NCBI GenBank assembly: GCA_043798445.1
Contig: JAZDOQ010000034.1
Span: 1-39,561 of the forward strand
Length of the DNA stretch: 39,561 nt
Direction: 5' to 3'
DNA from: CAIJMI01 sp043798445
GTDB lineage: Bacteria; Patescibacteriota; Microgenomatia; UBA10105; UBA927
Shown here: piece by piece, positions 31,612 through 39,561 of the stretch
Position numbering within the stretch: the stretch's first letter is position 1
Layout of the letters: the number at the start of each line of letters is the position of its first letter
Program-made: the position numbers and the translations under genes
Notes under the pieces: generated by a model
Told to the model about the DNA's origin: nothing
The model's database searches: none
Seen by the model: only the letters and a program-made list of their open reading frames with translations

Positions 31612-32292
31612 TTATTTTTCTTCTGATACTGTTTTCTCTTCTTTATCTGTGCTTTCTGCCCCGCCCTCCGTAGTTGTTTCTGAAAGAGCTATTTCTTCAG
31701 CAGACGTTTCTGCTACAACTGGTTCTGGTTCCTTTATAACGACAAAAGCGCCGATTTTGACAACAATACGTGTCGGGTCGGTAAGAACGGTAACGCTTGA
31801 CGGAACAGTCAATTCACCAACAATAATCTGGTCATTAACAACAGCAAGACCTGATATATCAACAACGATTTTTTCAGGAAGCTCTGCTGGAAGTGCTTCA
31901 ACCTCAATGTGATCCATGAGTGGAAGGAGCACACCAAGTTTTTCTTTGACTGCGGAAGCTTCACCAGTTAGCTCAACTGGGACATCTGCATGTACTTTCT
32001 CCTTGAGGTTTACTTCATGAAATTCAACATGAACAAAATTATTTCGGACCGGATCAACTTGCACAGTGTGAATTAAAACGGAGTGTTTTTTTTCACCAAT
32101 GATTAGTTCAATAAGACCGGTCTCCCCCGCTTCTCGATACACGGTCGAAAATTCAGGAATTGCAACAGAAATTGTTTGTGGAACTATTCCTTTTCCATAT
32201 ACCGTCGCCGGTAATTGACCGCCACTTCGAAGTGTTTTAACTTTTTTTCCTGTTATTGTTCGAACATCTGCCTGAAGTTTATGTGAACTCAT
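31612..32292 (-). CDS. rplY: 50S ribosomal protein L25/CTC
   Basis: 5S rRNA-binding protein of 226 residues in the long CTC form. The N-terminal L25 domain starts LQADVRTITGKKVKTLRSGGQ, with PATVYGKG; the TL5 C-terminal beta domain follows (VDPVRNNFVHVEFHEV, ELPEKIVVDISGL, VGELTVP). The last about 40 residues are an acidic Glu/Thr tail. It follows the DUF4012 gene by four bases with an AAAGGA Shine-Dalgarno over that gene's end, so the two are co-transcribed. Confidence 0.95.
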   Translation of the reverse strand: MSSHKLQADVRTITGKKVKTLRSGGQLPATVYGKGIVPQTISVAIPEFSTVYREAGETGLIELIIGEKKHSVLIHTVQVDPVRNNFVHVEFHEVNLKEKVHADVPVELTGEASAVKEKLGVLLPLMDHIEVEALPAELPEKIVVDISGLAVVNDQIIVGELTVPSSVTVLTDPTRIVVKIGAFVVIKEPEPVVAETSAEEIALSETTTEGGAESTDKEEKTVSEEK

Positions 32293-32296
32293 ACTA

Positions 32297-34789
32297 CTAG
32301 TCCTTTAGAAAATGAATTTGTATGCTGCTATCTTGCAACATCGTGCTATTGTACTCGAGATACCCATTGTTTGCAACTGTTATAGTGTTCGTTTGGCCGT
32401 CCCCTTTTGTCCTCCATGCGTAGGGATAATGCACGCGGATAAGCGTTGGAACAGTGGTGACACCTGATTGTTTTTGTGAGAACACAATCATACGAATGTC
32501 ATGCTCGATTGCTATATCTCGATTAAGATATTCGTAGGTTACCGATATCGCGACTTCCTGTTGTGGAAGCACATCAAATGCACTAGCAACAATGGTCGTT
32601 AGTGCATGTGTCGTTGTATCAAGTTCTCCATACGGAAGAACAATGAGGGCATTTTTTCCTGTTGCTTTGGCTGGCACCGAGACGCTATTTATGGTGAATG
32701 CTGTGATATGAGCGGATTTCGGAAGATAGAAACGCATATAGTTTTTATATATTCCGCCTCCCGGTTGATCATTCGCAGTGTTTTTTATCACACGAGTGAC
32801 GGTTTCCCTGACTCGTCCGGATGCATCAATCGTGATATCTCTAGTGTCGTTCCTTTCAATATAATAATTTGCTTTATTTACTCCAAGATTTGCCTCTATT
32901 ACCCCATAGAATTGAAACAAGCAAACAGCATTTAAAACAGGTTCACATAGCTGTTTTGTCGGAAGCTTTCCCGCCCATTCAAATTGCTCAGCGAGTTGTT
33001 GCGCCTCATGATCGGTAAAATACATTTGTACATCCCGCTCACGTAACGCCTGATCCATTGTTTCAAATAGTTGCACTCCTGATATTTTTTTGTTTTGGAA
33101 GATGGTTGCCATGAGTGTCTTCATTAAATTACCAAGAAAGTCTTTTTTCTGTGTTGAACCGGGAAAGAAGTCTGTTTGTGTGTACTGGAGTGATTTTGCA
33201 TAAAAATTGTCTTCCCGTATTTCATCTCCCCCATCGAGAAGCTTGACGGGTCCAGTAAGTTTTAAGAATTTTACGATGAGTGATGCATTGAGCGCGATGA
33301 CACCGTTGACAGTACTTCCTGTTTCTTTTTCATAAAACCACATGGCTTTTTCTGCACTTTCTGTAAAATCAGGATTCCAATTGCTGTCCCTGAGATACCA
33401 ATGCTCCTGTGTTAGGAGATCACGGATTGGTATGGGTGGATCAACATGTCCCTTGAGTTGTCCATCAACTGTGTACACATCTTCAACACGCATATCAGTG
33501 ATCGCCCCATCTTCAATGGTGATATGCATAATGGAACCAATAAATCCTCCAGTTGGCCGTAATTCTGTATTATTTTGTAATAACACCAGAAGTGTTAATG
33601 GTTGTTTGTATCCCGAGATATACGGATACAGGAGCAAGAGTCTTTCTGCTGTTTGCATGTTTGTTCTGACTCGTTTTAGTGTTATCATTCCCTGTTCAAG
33701 CCTGGAGGTAAAAAGAGGAATTGATAATAAAAACGGAGGGTCCTTGATTATTTGTTCCAACATTCGATATGAAAGATCGAGATTTGTGTGGAGAGAAAAA
33801 AGTTGTGTCTTCATTTGTTCAATCTGCACAACCGCTGATACCGTATCCTGTTTTGATAAATCTGTTGTGAGAAATGAGGTGATAAAGTTTGATGCAACTA
33901 AATTTATTTCAGCGCTTGATGCAAGAACCGCAGTCATTTTTTCAAGCGTCGAAATGATGGTTTCATTTTTTGCAATTATGTCGGATTGCTTTGTGAGACG
34001 CAATGGAAGTTGTATGATTGAAAATGCTCCTCGCGCAGTGCGTACCCATTGACGTGTGTATATATTTGTTTTGAACGTACACATTTCAGTTTTTTTCATA
34101 CACATTGATTGTGTGTAAAGCGAAGCGGTAAGAAGCGTAAGAGATCCGAGATATACAATAAGCGGCAATGTCAAAGAAATACAAATACATCCAATGGAAA
34201 TGAATACCCATTTTTTTTGATGATGTTTAGATTGTGTATCGGATTGAAATTCCTGAGAAATTGTTTGTGCTATTCGTTGCGTGTCCCTTTTTTCATTCAT
34301 ACGGTGTTCAGCCTGTGGCTCACGTTGTTTAGGTCTTTCTTCATTTATCTGCTTGGTGCTGGTTGGTTGTTTTATTCGCGTTGGTGTAGTTGTTTGAAAA
34401 TTTTTTATTTTTTGTGTTCCTGTAAAAAAGAAATTACATAGCGCGCCAAGAAGATCACCGCTTATAGTTTTTGGATCAATAAGAGCAACCTTTATATGTG
34501 AGCCGTTCGGTATTACAACGTCTTCCTCATATATATCCCAAATGACAGCCATCGTTTTTTGGCTAAAAATTGTTTGTGTTCCAAGAATTGTTTTCACGAA
34601 CGTTATGTCACCGACAACAAGATGATATGTACACTGCGCCGATGGTGATGAATTGATATAGACTTTACAACCGTTTATTGCAAAGAATTCCCGTAACGGT
34701 TGAATAAATAATTCATCAAGCGCGTCTATACGCACCGTAGGAAATGAGGCCATTTCATTATGAATAGCAGTTGTGTCGTTATTTTTCAT
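32297..34789 (-). CDS. DUF4012 membrane protein
   Basis: Large protein of 830 residues. Residues 1-125 form a small soluble domain, a basic Gln/Thr-rich linker follows, and one transmembrane segment lies at about 194-220. The outer part contains LLVLLQNNTELRPTGGFIGS and LRDSNWNPDF, the hallmarks of DUF4012 (PF13196). The function of this family is not established. It is frequent in Patescibacteria and actinobacteria and often occurs near polysaccharide genes. A TTGACA is visible about 50 bases upstream of the ATG on the minus strand, without a good -10 at normal spacing. Co-transcribed with rplY. Confidence 0.85.
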   Translation of the reverse strand: MKNNDTTAIHNEMASFPTVRIDALDELFIQPLREFFAINGCKVYINSSPSAQCTYHLVVGDITFVKTILGTQTIFSQKTMAVIWDIYEEDVVIPNGSHIKVALIDPKTISGDLLGALCNFFFTGTQKIKNFQTTTPTRIKQPTSTKQINEERPKQREPQAEHRMNEKRDTQRIAQTISQEFQSDTQSKHHQKKWVFISIGCICISLTLPLIVYLGSLTLLTASLYTQSMCMKKTEMCTFKTNIYTRQWVRTARGAFSIIQLPLRLTKQSDIIAKNETIISTLEKMTAVLASSAEINLVASNFITSFLTTDLSKQDTVSAVVQIEQMKTQLFSLHTNLDLSYRMLEQIIKDPPFLLSIPLFTSRLEQGMITLKRVRTNMQTAERLLLLYPYISGYKQPLTLLVLLQNNTELRPTGGFIGSIMHITIEDGAITDMRVEDVYTVDGQLKGHVDPPIPIRDLLTQEHWYLRDSNWNPDFTESAEKAMWFYEKETGSTVNGVIALNASLIVKFLKLTGPVKLLDGGDEIREDNFYAKSLQYTQTDFFPGSTQKKDFLGNLMKTLMATIFQNKKISGVQLFETMDQALRERDVQMYFTDHEAQQLAEQFEWAGKLPTKQLCEPVLNAVCLFQFYGVIEANLGVNKANYYIERNDTRDITIDASGRVRETVTRVIKNTANDQPGGGIYKNYMRFYLPKSAHITAFTINSVSVPAKATGKNALIVLPYGELDTTTHALTTIVASAFDVLPQQEVAISVTYEYLNRDIAIEHDIRMIVFSQKQSGVTTVPTLIRVHYPYAWRTKGDGQTNTITVANNGYLEYNSTMLQDSSIQIHFLKD

Positions 34790-34899
34790 ACGAGGTATGC
34801 ATGTGAGGCTTCCGTATTATGTCAAAACAGAAAGACGAAAACAACAGAAACTGATCTTTGTAAGATTATACTTTTTCAGGTAACACGACATGAGAAATT

Positions 34900-35325
34900 T
34901 TATAAGAAGGATTGTGATTCGTCCAACGCTTGGTTTACAAAATAGTCAGCCCGTTTGTTTTGTTCTCTCGGAACAGATGTATAGGTGATTGTTCCCCCAA
35001 CCTCCTGTTCAAGGTGCCGTATGGTAAATGCTAGCTCACGCAACCTACTGTCCTTAATTTTGAATAGTCCATTCAGTTGATTGACGACAAGTTGAGAGTC
35101 CAAATAAAATTGAACAGTCCGTATTTCTTTGTTCCCTTGTTTTTTCATATATTGAAGAGCTTCAATAACCGCGGTGTATTCGGCAACATTGTTTGTTGTT
35201 TCCCCTATGGTTTTTCCAAATTCAGTTACGACAACACCGTTTTTTTCAATAACAACACCAATGCCTGCAGGCCCCGGGTTTCCTCTGGCCCCCCCATCTG
35301 TGCGAATGATGTAGGAAATATTCAT
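34900..35325 (-). CDS. rnhA: Ribonuclease HI
   Basis: RNase H fold protein of 141 residues that cuts the RNA strand of RNA-DNA hybrids. Catalytic acids are visible in order: D10 (TDGGARGNPG), E49 (NNVAEY), D76 (YLDSQ) and D127 (NKRADYFVN). It resembles the short YpdQ/RNase HI-like group without the basic protrusion. Promoter TTGACA, 18, GATACT (35332-35361) ends six bases before the ATG, predicting a leaderless message. Its -35 box overlaps the end of the flippase gene upstream. Confidence 0.93.
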   Translation of the reverse strand: MNISYIIRTDGGARGNPGPAGIGVVIEKNGVVVTEFGKTIGETTNNVAEYTAVIEALQYMKKQGNKEIRTVQFYLDSQLVVNQLNGLFKIKDSRLRELAFTIRHLEQEVGGTITYTSVPREQNKRADYFVNQALDESQSFL

Positions 35326-35331
35326 GCGTCA

Positions 35332-35361
35332 AGTATCCCAGGTTGAAGACTTTTCTGTCAA
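35332..35361 (-). promoter_or_regulatory. Promoter of rnhA (leaderless)
   Basis: TTGACA (35356-35361), 18-base spacer, GATACT (35332-35337), six bases to ATG 35325. The -35 overlaps the upstream stop codon. Confidence 0.72.
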
Positions 35362-36593
35362 GCGCGTTTTAATGTTATATATGAAAACGTAAGAACAAAT
35401 AATTCTGACATAACTGTAATCCATGCGGCCGCAATGTACCCGTATTGTGGGATAAAAATAATGTTACATATAATATTGATCGCCATTGAAGCGGTATAAA
35501 TACCAAGCATTTGTTTTTGTTTTCTTTCAACAATCAAAATCCACATAGATAATGATGTCAGATAAAATATTGGAAGCCCTGCGAGTAATATTCGAAGCGG
35601 ACAGATGCTTGCATTAAATTCCGGGCGGATAAGTGAAATAAATGGTGCGGCAAACCACCCGCCTATTCCTATGAGGAGAGATAATAAAATGAGAATAATG
35701 CCCGACATGCGGACACGAGCTTGCAGCTGTTTTTCATCAGAAGATTTTTTTGATGCCATAAGCAGTGGAAACATCGCATTCATGAAAAATGTAGGAATTA
35801 CAAGAATAAGCTCAAAAAATTTGTAAGCAAGTCCGTAGGTGCCGACATCACTTGTTGAGCGAGTAAGGGTAAGAATAAAACTGTCCGCGTGAAAATATAT
35901 GACATTGCACACTAATGTTAAACCAAGTGGAAGCGCTTGTAAGATCAACCGTTTTGTTAATTGAGGATTCCATGTGAGGGTTGGCATACCGGAAAGTTTT
36001 TTTACAAAAAGAAGTGCGACAACGGATGTTACGATTGATCCAATAAGAAATGCAATAATACTTCCAAGAAGCGCGGCAGTTGGAAGAAATATTTTTGAAC
36101 TGATGTATATGGAAAGAAGTGTTGTCAGAGAACCAATTGCTACCGCGTATGTTGCGAAATCATAGCGTAGACGTTCCTGAAATAATACATTTGTTGTGGT
36201 AATGATGGATTGAAAAAAGATTGAAGGAACAAATAAAACAATGCCCATTTTTACAACCATCGAATATCCTTGACTGTCAGAACCCGGGAGGAATGCTGTT
36301 ATCGCAAGCGTAATAAACATCAGTAATAAGCCAAAAAGAATACGCGTGGTGAAAAGGACATTTCTTATTTGTTTAACCGTTTGTTTTTCAATGAGTTGTA
36401 AATACGCAGCGTTCAGACCGAAATCACAGAATAAATAGAAGAAGGCGATATAGGTAGTTATTTTTGTAAAATCACCGTATCCTTCAACGCCGAGTGATCT
36501 TGCAAGAATAAGGCTGACAAGAAATGTTGTACCCCCTGAAATAATTTTTCCTATTACCTGGGCAATCGTATTAAATGCAACCTTCTTTTTCAT
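35358..36593 (-). CDS. Wzx-like polysaccharide flippase (MOP superfamily)
   Basis: Polytopic protein of 411 residues with roughly 12 hydrophobic segments. The N-terminus, with SGGTTFLVSLILARSLG and GDFTKITTYI, is typical of Wzx/RfbX oligosaccharide-lipid flippases (PF01943-like). GLAYKFFELILVIPTFFMNA in the middle is also characteristic. It would flip lipid-linked repeat units across the membrane. It follows a Wzy/WaaL-like gene by 16 bases and has AAGGGA before its ATG, so the pair forms a glycan module downstream of khpB. Confidence 0.88.
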   Translation of the reverse strand: MKKKVAFNTIAQVIGKIISGGTTFLVSLILARSLGVEGYGDFTKITTYIAFFYLFCDFGLNAAYLQLIEKQTVKQIRNVLFTTRILFGLLLMFITLAITAFLPGSDSQGYSMVVKMGIVLFVPSIFFQSIITTTNVLFQERLRYDFATYAVAIGSLTTLLSIYISSKIFLPTAALLGSIIAFLIGSIVTSVVALLFVKKLSGMPTLTWNPQLTKRLILQALPLGLTLVCNVIYFHADSFILTLTRSTSDVGTYGLAYKFFELILVIPTFFMNAMFPLLMASKKSSDEKQLQARVRMSGIILILLSLLIGIGGWFAAPFISLIRPEFNASICPLRILLAGLPIFYLTSLSMWILIVERKQKQMLGIYTASMAINIICNIIFIPQYGYIAAAWITVMSELFVLTFSYITLKRA

Positions 36594-36609
36594 GACATCC
36601 CTTATTGTA

Positions 36610-37911
36610 TCAAGTATTATGGTAATTCAAGAATGGGAGTGTTATTAAAATAGCAAAAAGTAATTGTCCTTGTTGTACAGAAAGCGGGTAATGATCAACG
36701 AGTCCAACCATTAACAATAACATGATGGGAATAAAATGAAAGACTGATGTTCTATGAGATACGAAATATAAGATATATTTTTTTATTACAATACATAAAA
36801 ATATTATGCCAACAATGCCAGTTTCAGCAATCCACAATAAATATATATTATGAACAGGCTGAACAAAAAAAAGATCGCGGGTGAGTGCGACAGAGGGGAG
36901 CTTTACCAAAAACGTTCCAAGACCCGTTCCAAACAGTGGATGTTGGAAAAACAGTTTTATTGCTGAGAATGCAAGATCATATCGTACAAAAACACTTTCA
37001 TGAGCTATGTTTAATGAGAGAAAATAGGGGAGTGTAAGACACATGTATGCCATGAGTACGACAACACCACTAATAATTATTTTTTTGTTCTGTTTTCGCG
37101 GCGTGTACATAATAATGAGAATTGCGGCAAGTATTCCAATAACCCATGCACTTCTGCTTAATGTGAACATAAGTGTAAGAAACGAAATTCCAAGGATACT
37201 ATACAACCATAAACGAATTTGTTTTGTTTTTTCTGTTTGTGCAATATGCGCGATAAGATACATCGTTGTTACGAGATACCCTCCCAGAACGTTTGGATGC
37301 GGAAAAGTAGCATATGGACGTAAGAGTTCACCACACCTCGTGTTGGTAAACCAACACCAGTTTGTTCGCGCAATACCCGGTGTCATTACATCAAATGATC
37401 GTTCACCAAAAAACCACATAACCCCTCCTATAGATCTTTGGAAAAAAAACTGCGTGATACCAATGAGAGATGAATAGGCGGCAGCGACACTAAAAGCAAA
37501 AACAACATTTCTAAATAATGGCTTTGTTTTGTATATATAAAAACCAAAACACACAAACTCGATTATTTTTCCCCATCTATATAAAGAAATAATGGGAGAT
37601 ACGGAAAAACCAATATTTAAACCAATTGCCAACATGATCCCACAAAGTATGGCTATTTGTTTTTTGGGAATACTAAAATTTTTTTGGGTAACCACCCACG
37701 TTAATAACACAAAAAAAATGGTAATGTCGGTGAGAAATAACGTTGGGGAAAGATAATCAATTCTTCTTCCCAGTATTAATGCCCAGTCCGGCCACGTATG
37801 AAGCCCAAGTTGTGTTGGAAGCAGAACGATGGTGAGGTAAAACAATACAACATGAATTGACATCGTGGCTTCAGTATAAAAGGAGAGGGGGATAAAACGC
37901 AACTTACGCAA
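36610..37911 (-). CDS. O-antigen ligase/polymerase-like membrane protein (WaaL/Wzy)
   Basis: Polytopic protein of 433 residues with about 11-12 hydrophobic segments and one large outward loop (about 155-205) rich in Trp, Cys and Arg. LSRSAW (around 250) and GTGLGTFLVKLPS, with VHNIYLLWIAETG, match the Wzy_C/O-antigen ligase domain (PF04932), including the conserved His in VHN. It polymerises or ligates lipid-linked glycans. The frame starts eight bases inside khpB; an in-frame ATG at residue 17 (37863) is an alternative start. Confidence 0.87.
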   Translation of the reverse strand: MRKLRFIPLSFYTEATMSIHVVLFYLTIVLLPTQLGLHTWPDWALILGRRIDYLSPTLFLTDITIFFVLLTWVVTQKNFSIPKKQIAILCGIMLAIGLNIGFSVSPIISLYRWGKIIEFVCFGFYIYKTKPLFRNVVFAFSVAAAYSSLIGITQFFFQRSIGGVMWFFGERSFDVMTPGIARTNWCWFTNTRCGELLRPYATFPHPNVLGGYLVTTMYLIAHIAQTEKTKQIRLWLYSILGISFLTLMFTLSRSAWVIGILAAILIIMYTPRKQNKKIIISGVVVLMAYMCLTLPYFLSLNIAHESVFVRYDLAFSAIKLFFQHPLFGTGLGTFLVKLPSVALTRDLFFVQPVHNIYLLWIAETGIVGIIFLCIVIKKYILYFVSHRTSVFHFIPIMLLLMVGLVDHYPLSVQQGQLLFAILITLPFLNYHNT

Positions 37912-38359
37912 CTTTTGGGGAAATAACTAATTTTCTCTCTCTACCTTCCCCTGCGGATTCTGTGCTCACCCGTTCATCTCCGGAAAGCGTAAGATGAATA
38001 ACGCGTCGTTCTGCTGCTGAAAGATGGGACAGTTCAACAGGCCTTCCTGTTGTAATTGCGCGTTCAGATGCGCGTTGTGCCATATACATGAGTGCTTCTT
38101 CCCGTTTTTCCCGGTAATCTCCAACATTCACATACACGCGTTCCCATGAGCCAAGTTCTTTAGCCACAATCATGCCTAACATCATTTGAAAACTTTCCAG
38201 TGTCCGTCCATGAAATCCAATAAGAAGCCCTGTTTCTTCTGTTTCGATATTTACTCTATATGCGCCGGATTCATCTGTATCAATGGATACATCACCTGCG
38301 ATGCCGAGTCGTTTTAAAAGATCTTCTGTGATGTCCTTGATTTTTATTGTTGGTTCCAT
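37904..38359 (-). CDS. khpB: RNA-binding protein KhpB/Jag (KH-R3H)
   Basis: Protein of 151 residues with a KH domain containing GLLIGFHGRTLE (44-55) and a C-terminal R3H domain (about 90-150, with ERRVIHLTLSGDERV and GEGRERKLVISP). KhpB/EloR binds RNA and affects cell elongation in Gram-positive bacteria. The N-terminal Jag domain of larger homologues is absent. One base after yidC and overlapping the O-antigen ligase-like gene by eight bases, so clearly within the operon. Confidence 0.93.
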   Translation of the reverse strand: MEPTIKIKDITEDLLKRLGIAGDVSIDTDESGAYRVNIETEETGLLIGFHGRTLESFQMMLGMIVAKELGSWERVYVNVGDYREKREEALMYMAQRASERAITTGRPVELSHLSAAERRVIHLTLSGDERVSTESAGEGRERKLVISPKVA

Positions 38360-38360
38360 G

Positions 38361-39152
38361 TTATTTTCCTTTGTTCACCTGTATTTGCTGAATAATACCA
38401 AAAAGACCGAAGATGTTCCAGTAGAGTGAGAGACCGATAGGTAGTTGAAATGCAAAAAATCCAAACATAATCGGTGTAATAAACATCATTTGTTTTTGCA
38501 TATCCGCCATGGTATCTGATTTTTTCTCTCCTTCTTTTCCTTCAGTAATTGCTAATTTTGGTGCAGATTTAGGCGTCATAAGTTTTGATTGGTATAGTTG
38601 GAGTAAAGCAGTAATAAGAGGAACAAGGAGCAGCCACCATCCATATTTTTGCCAATCACTCGGTTTTATTCCGAGGTTTACACCAATAAATGTTACATCA
38701 AGTGCTTTTAGTTGTAATGCAGGGTTGTAGACGATTGCATTAATTTCTTCCATCATTTTTGTGGCATTTCCATTTCCGAGCACCTGGTAAAATACATTGT
38801 AGAGAGCGATAAGAATAGGGAATTGAACAAGTGTTGGAAGACAACCTGCCGCAGGGTTTACTCCGTGTTCTTTGTATAACGCAAGTTGTGCTTGTTGCAG
38901 CGCCTGTTTATCTCCTTTGTGCTTGAGAGATAACACATCAAGATGTGGTTTCATGTCCGCCATTTTTTTCGCACTTTTTAGTTGTGCGTGCATAAGCGGA
39001 TACAATGCGAATCGAACAACGACGGTAAGAAGAATAATGGCAAAGCCCAACGGTCCGGGAATATTAAGCCACTCACAGAATTTATAAAAAACGACCAAAA
39101 GATTGGTGATTGGCCAGACGAGTAATTGATTCCAGAGATTTGGATTTGTCAT
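38361..39152 (-). CDS. yidC: Membrane protein insertase YidC
   Basis: Insertase of 263 residues, the short Gram-positive/CPR-type form without the large periplasmic domain. Five hydrophobic segments are visible; the cytoplasmic hairpin contains KSAKKMADMKPHLDVL; the second half has the typical NPAAGCLPTLVQFPILIALYNVF and ends LPIGLSLYWNIFGLFGIIQQ. It inserts membrane proteins with or without SecYEG. Four-base ATGA overlap with yidD upstream and one base from khpB downstream. Confidence 0.96.
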   Translation of the reverse strand: MTNPNLWNQLLVWPITNLLVVFYKFCEWLNIPGPLGFAIILLTVVVRFALYPLMHAQLKSAKKMADMKPHLDVLSLKHKGDKQALQQAQLALYKEHGVNPAAGCLPTLVQFPILIALYNVFYQVLGNGNATKMMEEINAIVYNPALQLKALDVTFIGVNLGIKPSDWQKYGWWLLLVPLITALLQLYQSKLMTPKSAPKLAITEGKEGEKKSDTMADMQKQMMFITPIMFGFFAFQLPIGLSLYWNIFGLFGIIQQIQVNKGK

Positions 39153-39394
39153 AGATGTTTTGGAATGGGATCAAATCCGCCGTTATTCCATGGATGACAT
39201 CGAATAATACGTTTCAACCCTAACCACAATCCGGTTATTATACCATAGCGGTCGATTGTCTGATATGTATACTCACTGCATGTTGGTGTAAATCGACAGA
39301 CTTTGTCAGTAATCCAAAGTTGTTTTGCAAGCCCAGTATCAAGAGAAAGATACTTTTGATAGAAACGAATGAATTGTAATATAAAAGACTTCAT
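39149..39394 (-). CDS. yidD: Membrane protein insertion efficiency factor YidD
   Basis: Small protein of 81 residues with the YidD signature: an amphipathic N-terminal helix, CRFTPTCSEYT, GLWLGLKRIIRCHPWN and GGFDPIP. It supports YidC-dependent insertion. ATGA overlaps join it to rnpA (39391-39394) and to yidC (39149-39152), so the three genes are translationally coupled. Confidence 0.95.
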   Translation of the reverse strand: MKSFILQFIRFYQKYLSLDTGLAKQLWITDKVCRFTPTCSEYTYQTIDRYGIITGLWLGLKRIIRCHPWNNGGFDPIPKHL

Positions 39395-39561
39395 AAAGTT
39401 TTTAATACGCCTAATTCTTGTATCATGTCTTTACTATTTTTCATTGAACAATCTTTTTTTATAACAGCAATGCAATGAATTGGGTGTGGCAGTGTGGGAA
39501 GTAAATATGTGAAAGCTGCCCGAATAATTCGTTTCATCCGATTTCGTTTGACTGCACTTTT
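39391..39561 (-). CDS. rnpA: Ribonuclease P protein component (partial, C-terminal 56 residues)
   Basis: Frame open from the window edge to TGA at 39391-39393. It begins inside the RNR motif: AVKRNRMKRIIRAAF is the signature of RnpA, which binds RNase P RNA for tRNA 5' maturation. The rest of the gene, and probably rpmH and dnaA, lie beyond the window. It uses TGA as stop, which argues against UGA recoding. Confidence 0.93.
   Translation of the reverse strand, partial: KSAVKRNRMKRIIRAAFTYLLPTLPHPIHCIAVIKKDCSMKNSKDMIQELGVLKTL

Noticed and set aside
33342..34052. Plus-strand open frame of 236 codons inside the DUF4012 gene
   Set aside because: Antisense to a well-supported gene, Cys/Ser/Arg-rich composition, no domain or start signal; a shadow frame.
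1..39561. CRISPR array, insertion sequence or prophage
   Set aside because: I saw no regularly spaced repeats, no transposase and no phage structural genes; the recombinase at 23988 has housekeeping neighbours.
1..39561. UGA recoded as glycine or tryptophan
   Set aside because: Genes such as rnpA end at TGA in the right place and the tRNA-Trp anticodon is CCA, so standard stops explain the frames.

Overview
This window reads as one contiguous piece of a small, gene-dense, AT-rich bacterial chromosome. I infer a member of the Patescibacteria (Candidate Phyla Radiation). The grounds are tight packing, short core proteins, a DUF4012 protein, an archaeal-type UMP kinase, a TrpRS fused to a tRNA-binding domain, several unusual tRNAs without encoded CCA, and many start codons placed where transcription should begin. 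UGA is used as a stop (for example rnpA) and the tRNA-Trp anticodon is CCA, so I see no sign of the UGA-recoding lineages. Placement is inference; no taxonomic search was possible.

Region 1 (1-15.6 kb) is a surface-polysaccharide locus. A minus-strand operon (4008 to 129) encodes a Gfo/Idh/MocA oxidoreductase, a DegT-type sugar aminotransferase and two GT2 glycosyltransferases. Then come a plus-strand glycosyltransferase, a minus-strand pair (methyltransferase and a group II PLP decarboxylase), and a plus-strand four-gene operon (QueC-like PP-loop ATPase, radical SAM/SPASM protein, TreT-like GT4, membrane-anchored metallophosphoesterase). A Wzm/Wzt-type ABC exporter, an initiating sugar-phosphate transferase, a UMP kinase and another GT4 close the locus. 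Together they could build, modify and export a glycan.

Region 2 (15.6-32.3 kb) is housekeeping: 5'-3' exonuclease, FtsH, a phosphoribosyltransferase-like protein, TrpRS, TrpB2, tRNAs, FtsB/DivIC-like protein, a tyrosine recombinase, ValRS, EF-P with an EpmA/GenX-like ligase, a SurA-N protein, endonuclease III and ribosomal protein L25. Its most striking part is 20.8-22.8 kb: an initiator-tRNA gene, a probable tryptophan T-box riboswitch with a textbook terminator/antiterminator switch, a tRNA-Trp gene nested inside what looks like an interrupted second tRNA, then trpB2 and trpS, all on one strand. This looks like a tryptophan-responsive unit that carries its own effector tRNA.

Region 3 (32.3-39.6 kb) holds a DUF4012 protein, RNase HI, a Wzx-like flippase and a Wzy/WaaL-like membrane protein, directly downstream of the conserved rnpA-yidD-yidC-khpB cluster (rnpA is cut by the window end). 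That cluster usually sits near dnaA/oriC.

Recurrent regulatory theme: at least five genes have a good -10 box 6-7 bases before the start codon, so they are probably transcribed as leaderless mRNAs. Several internal operon genes instead have Shine-Dalgarno sequences.
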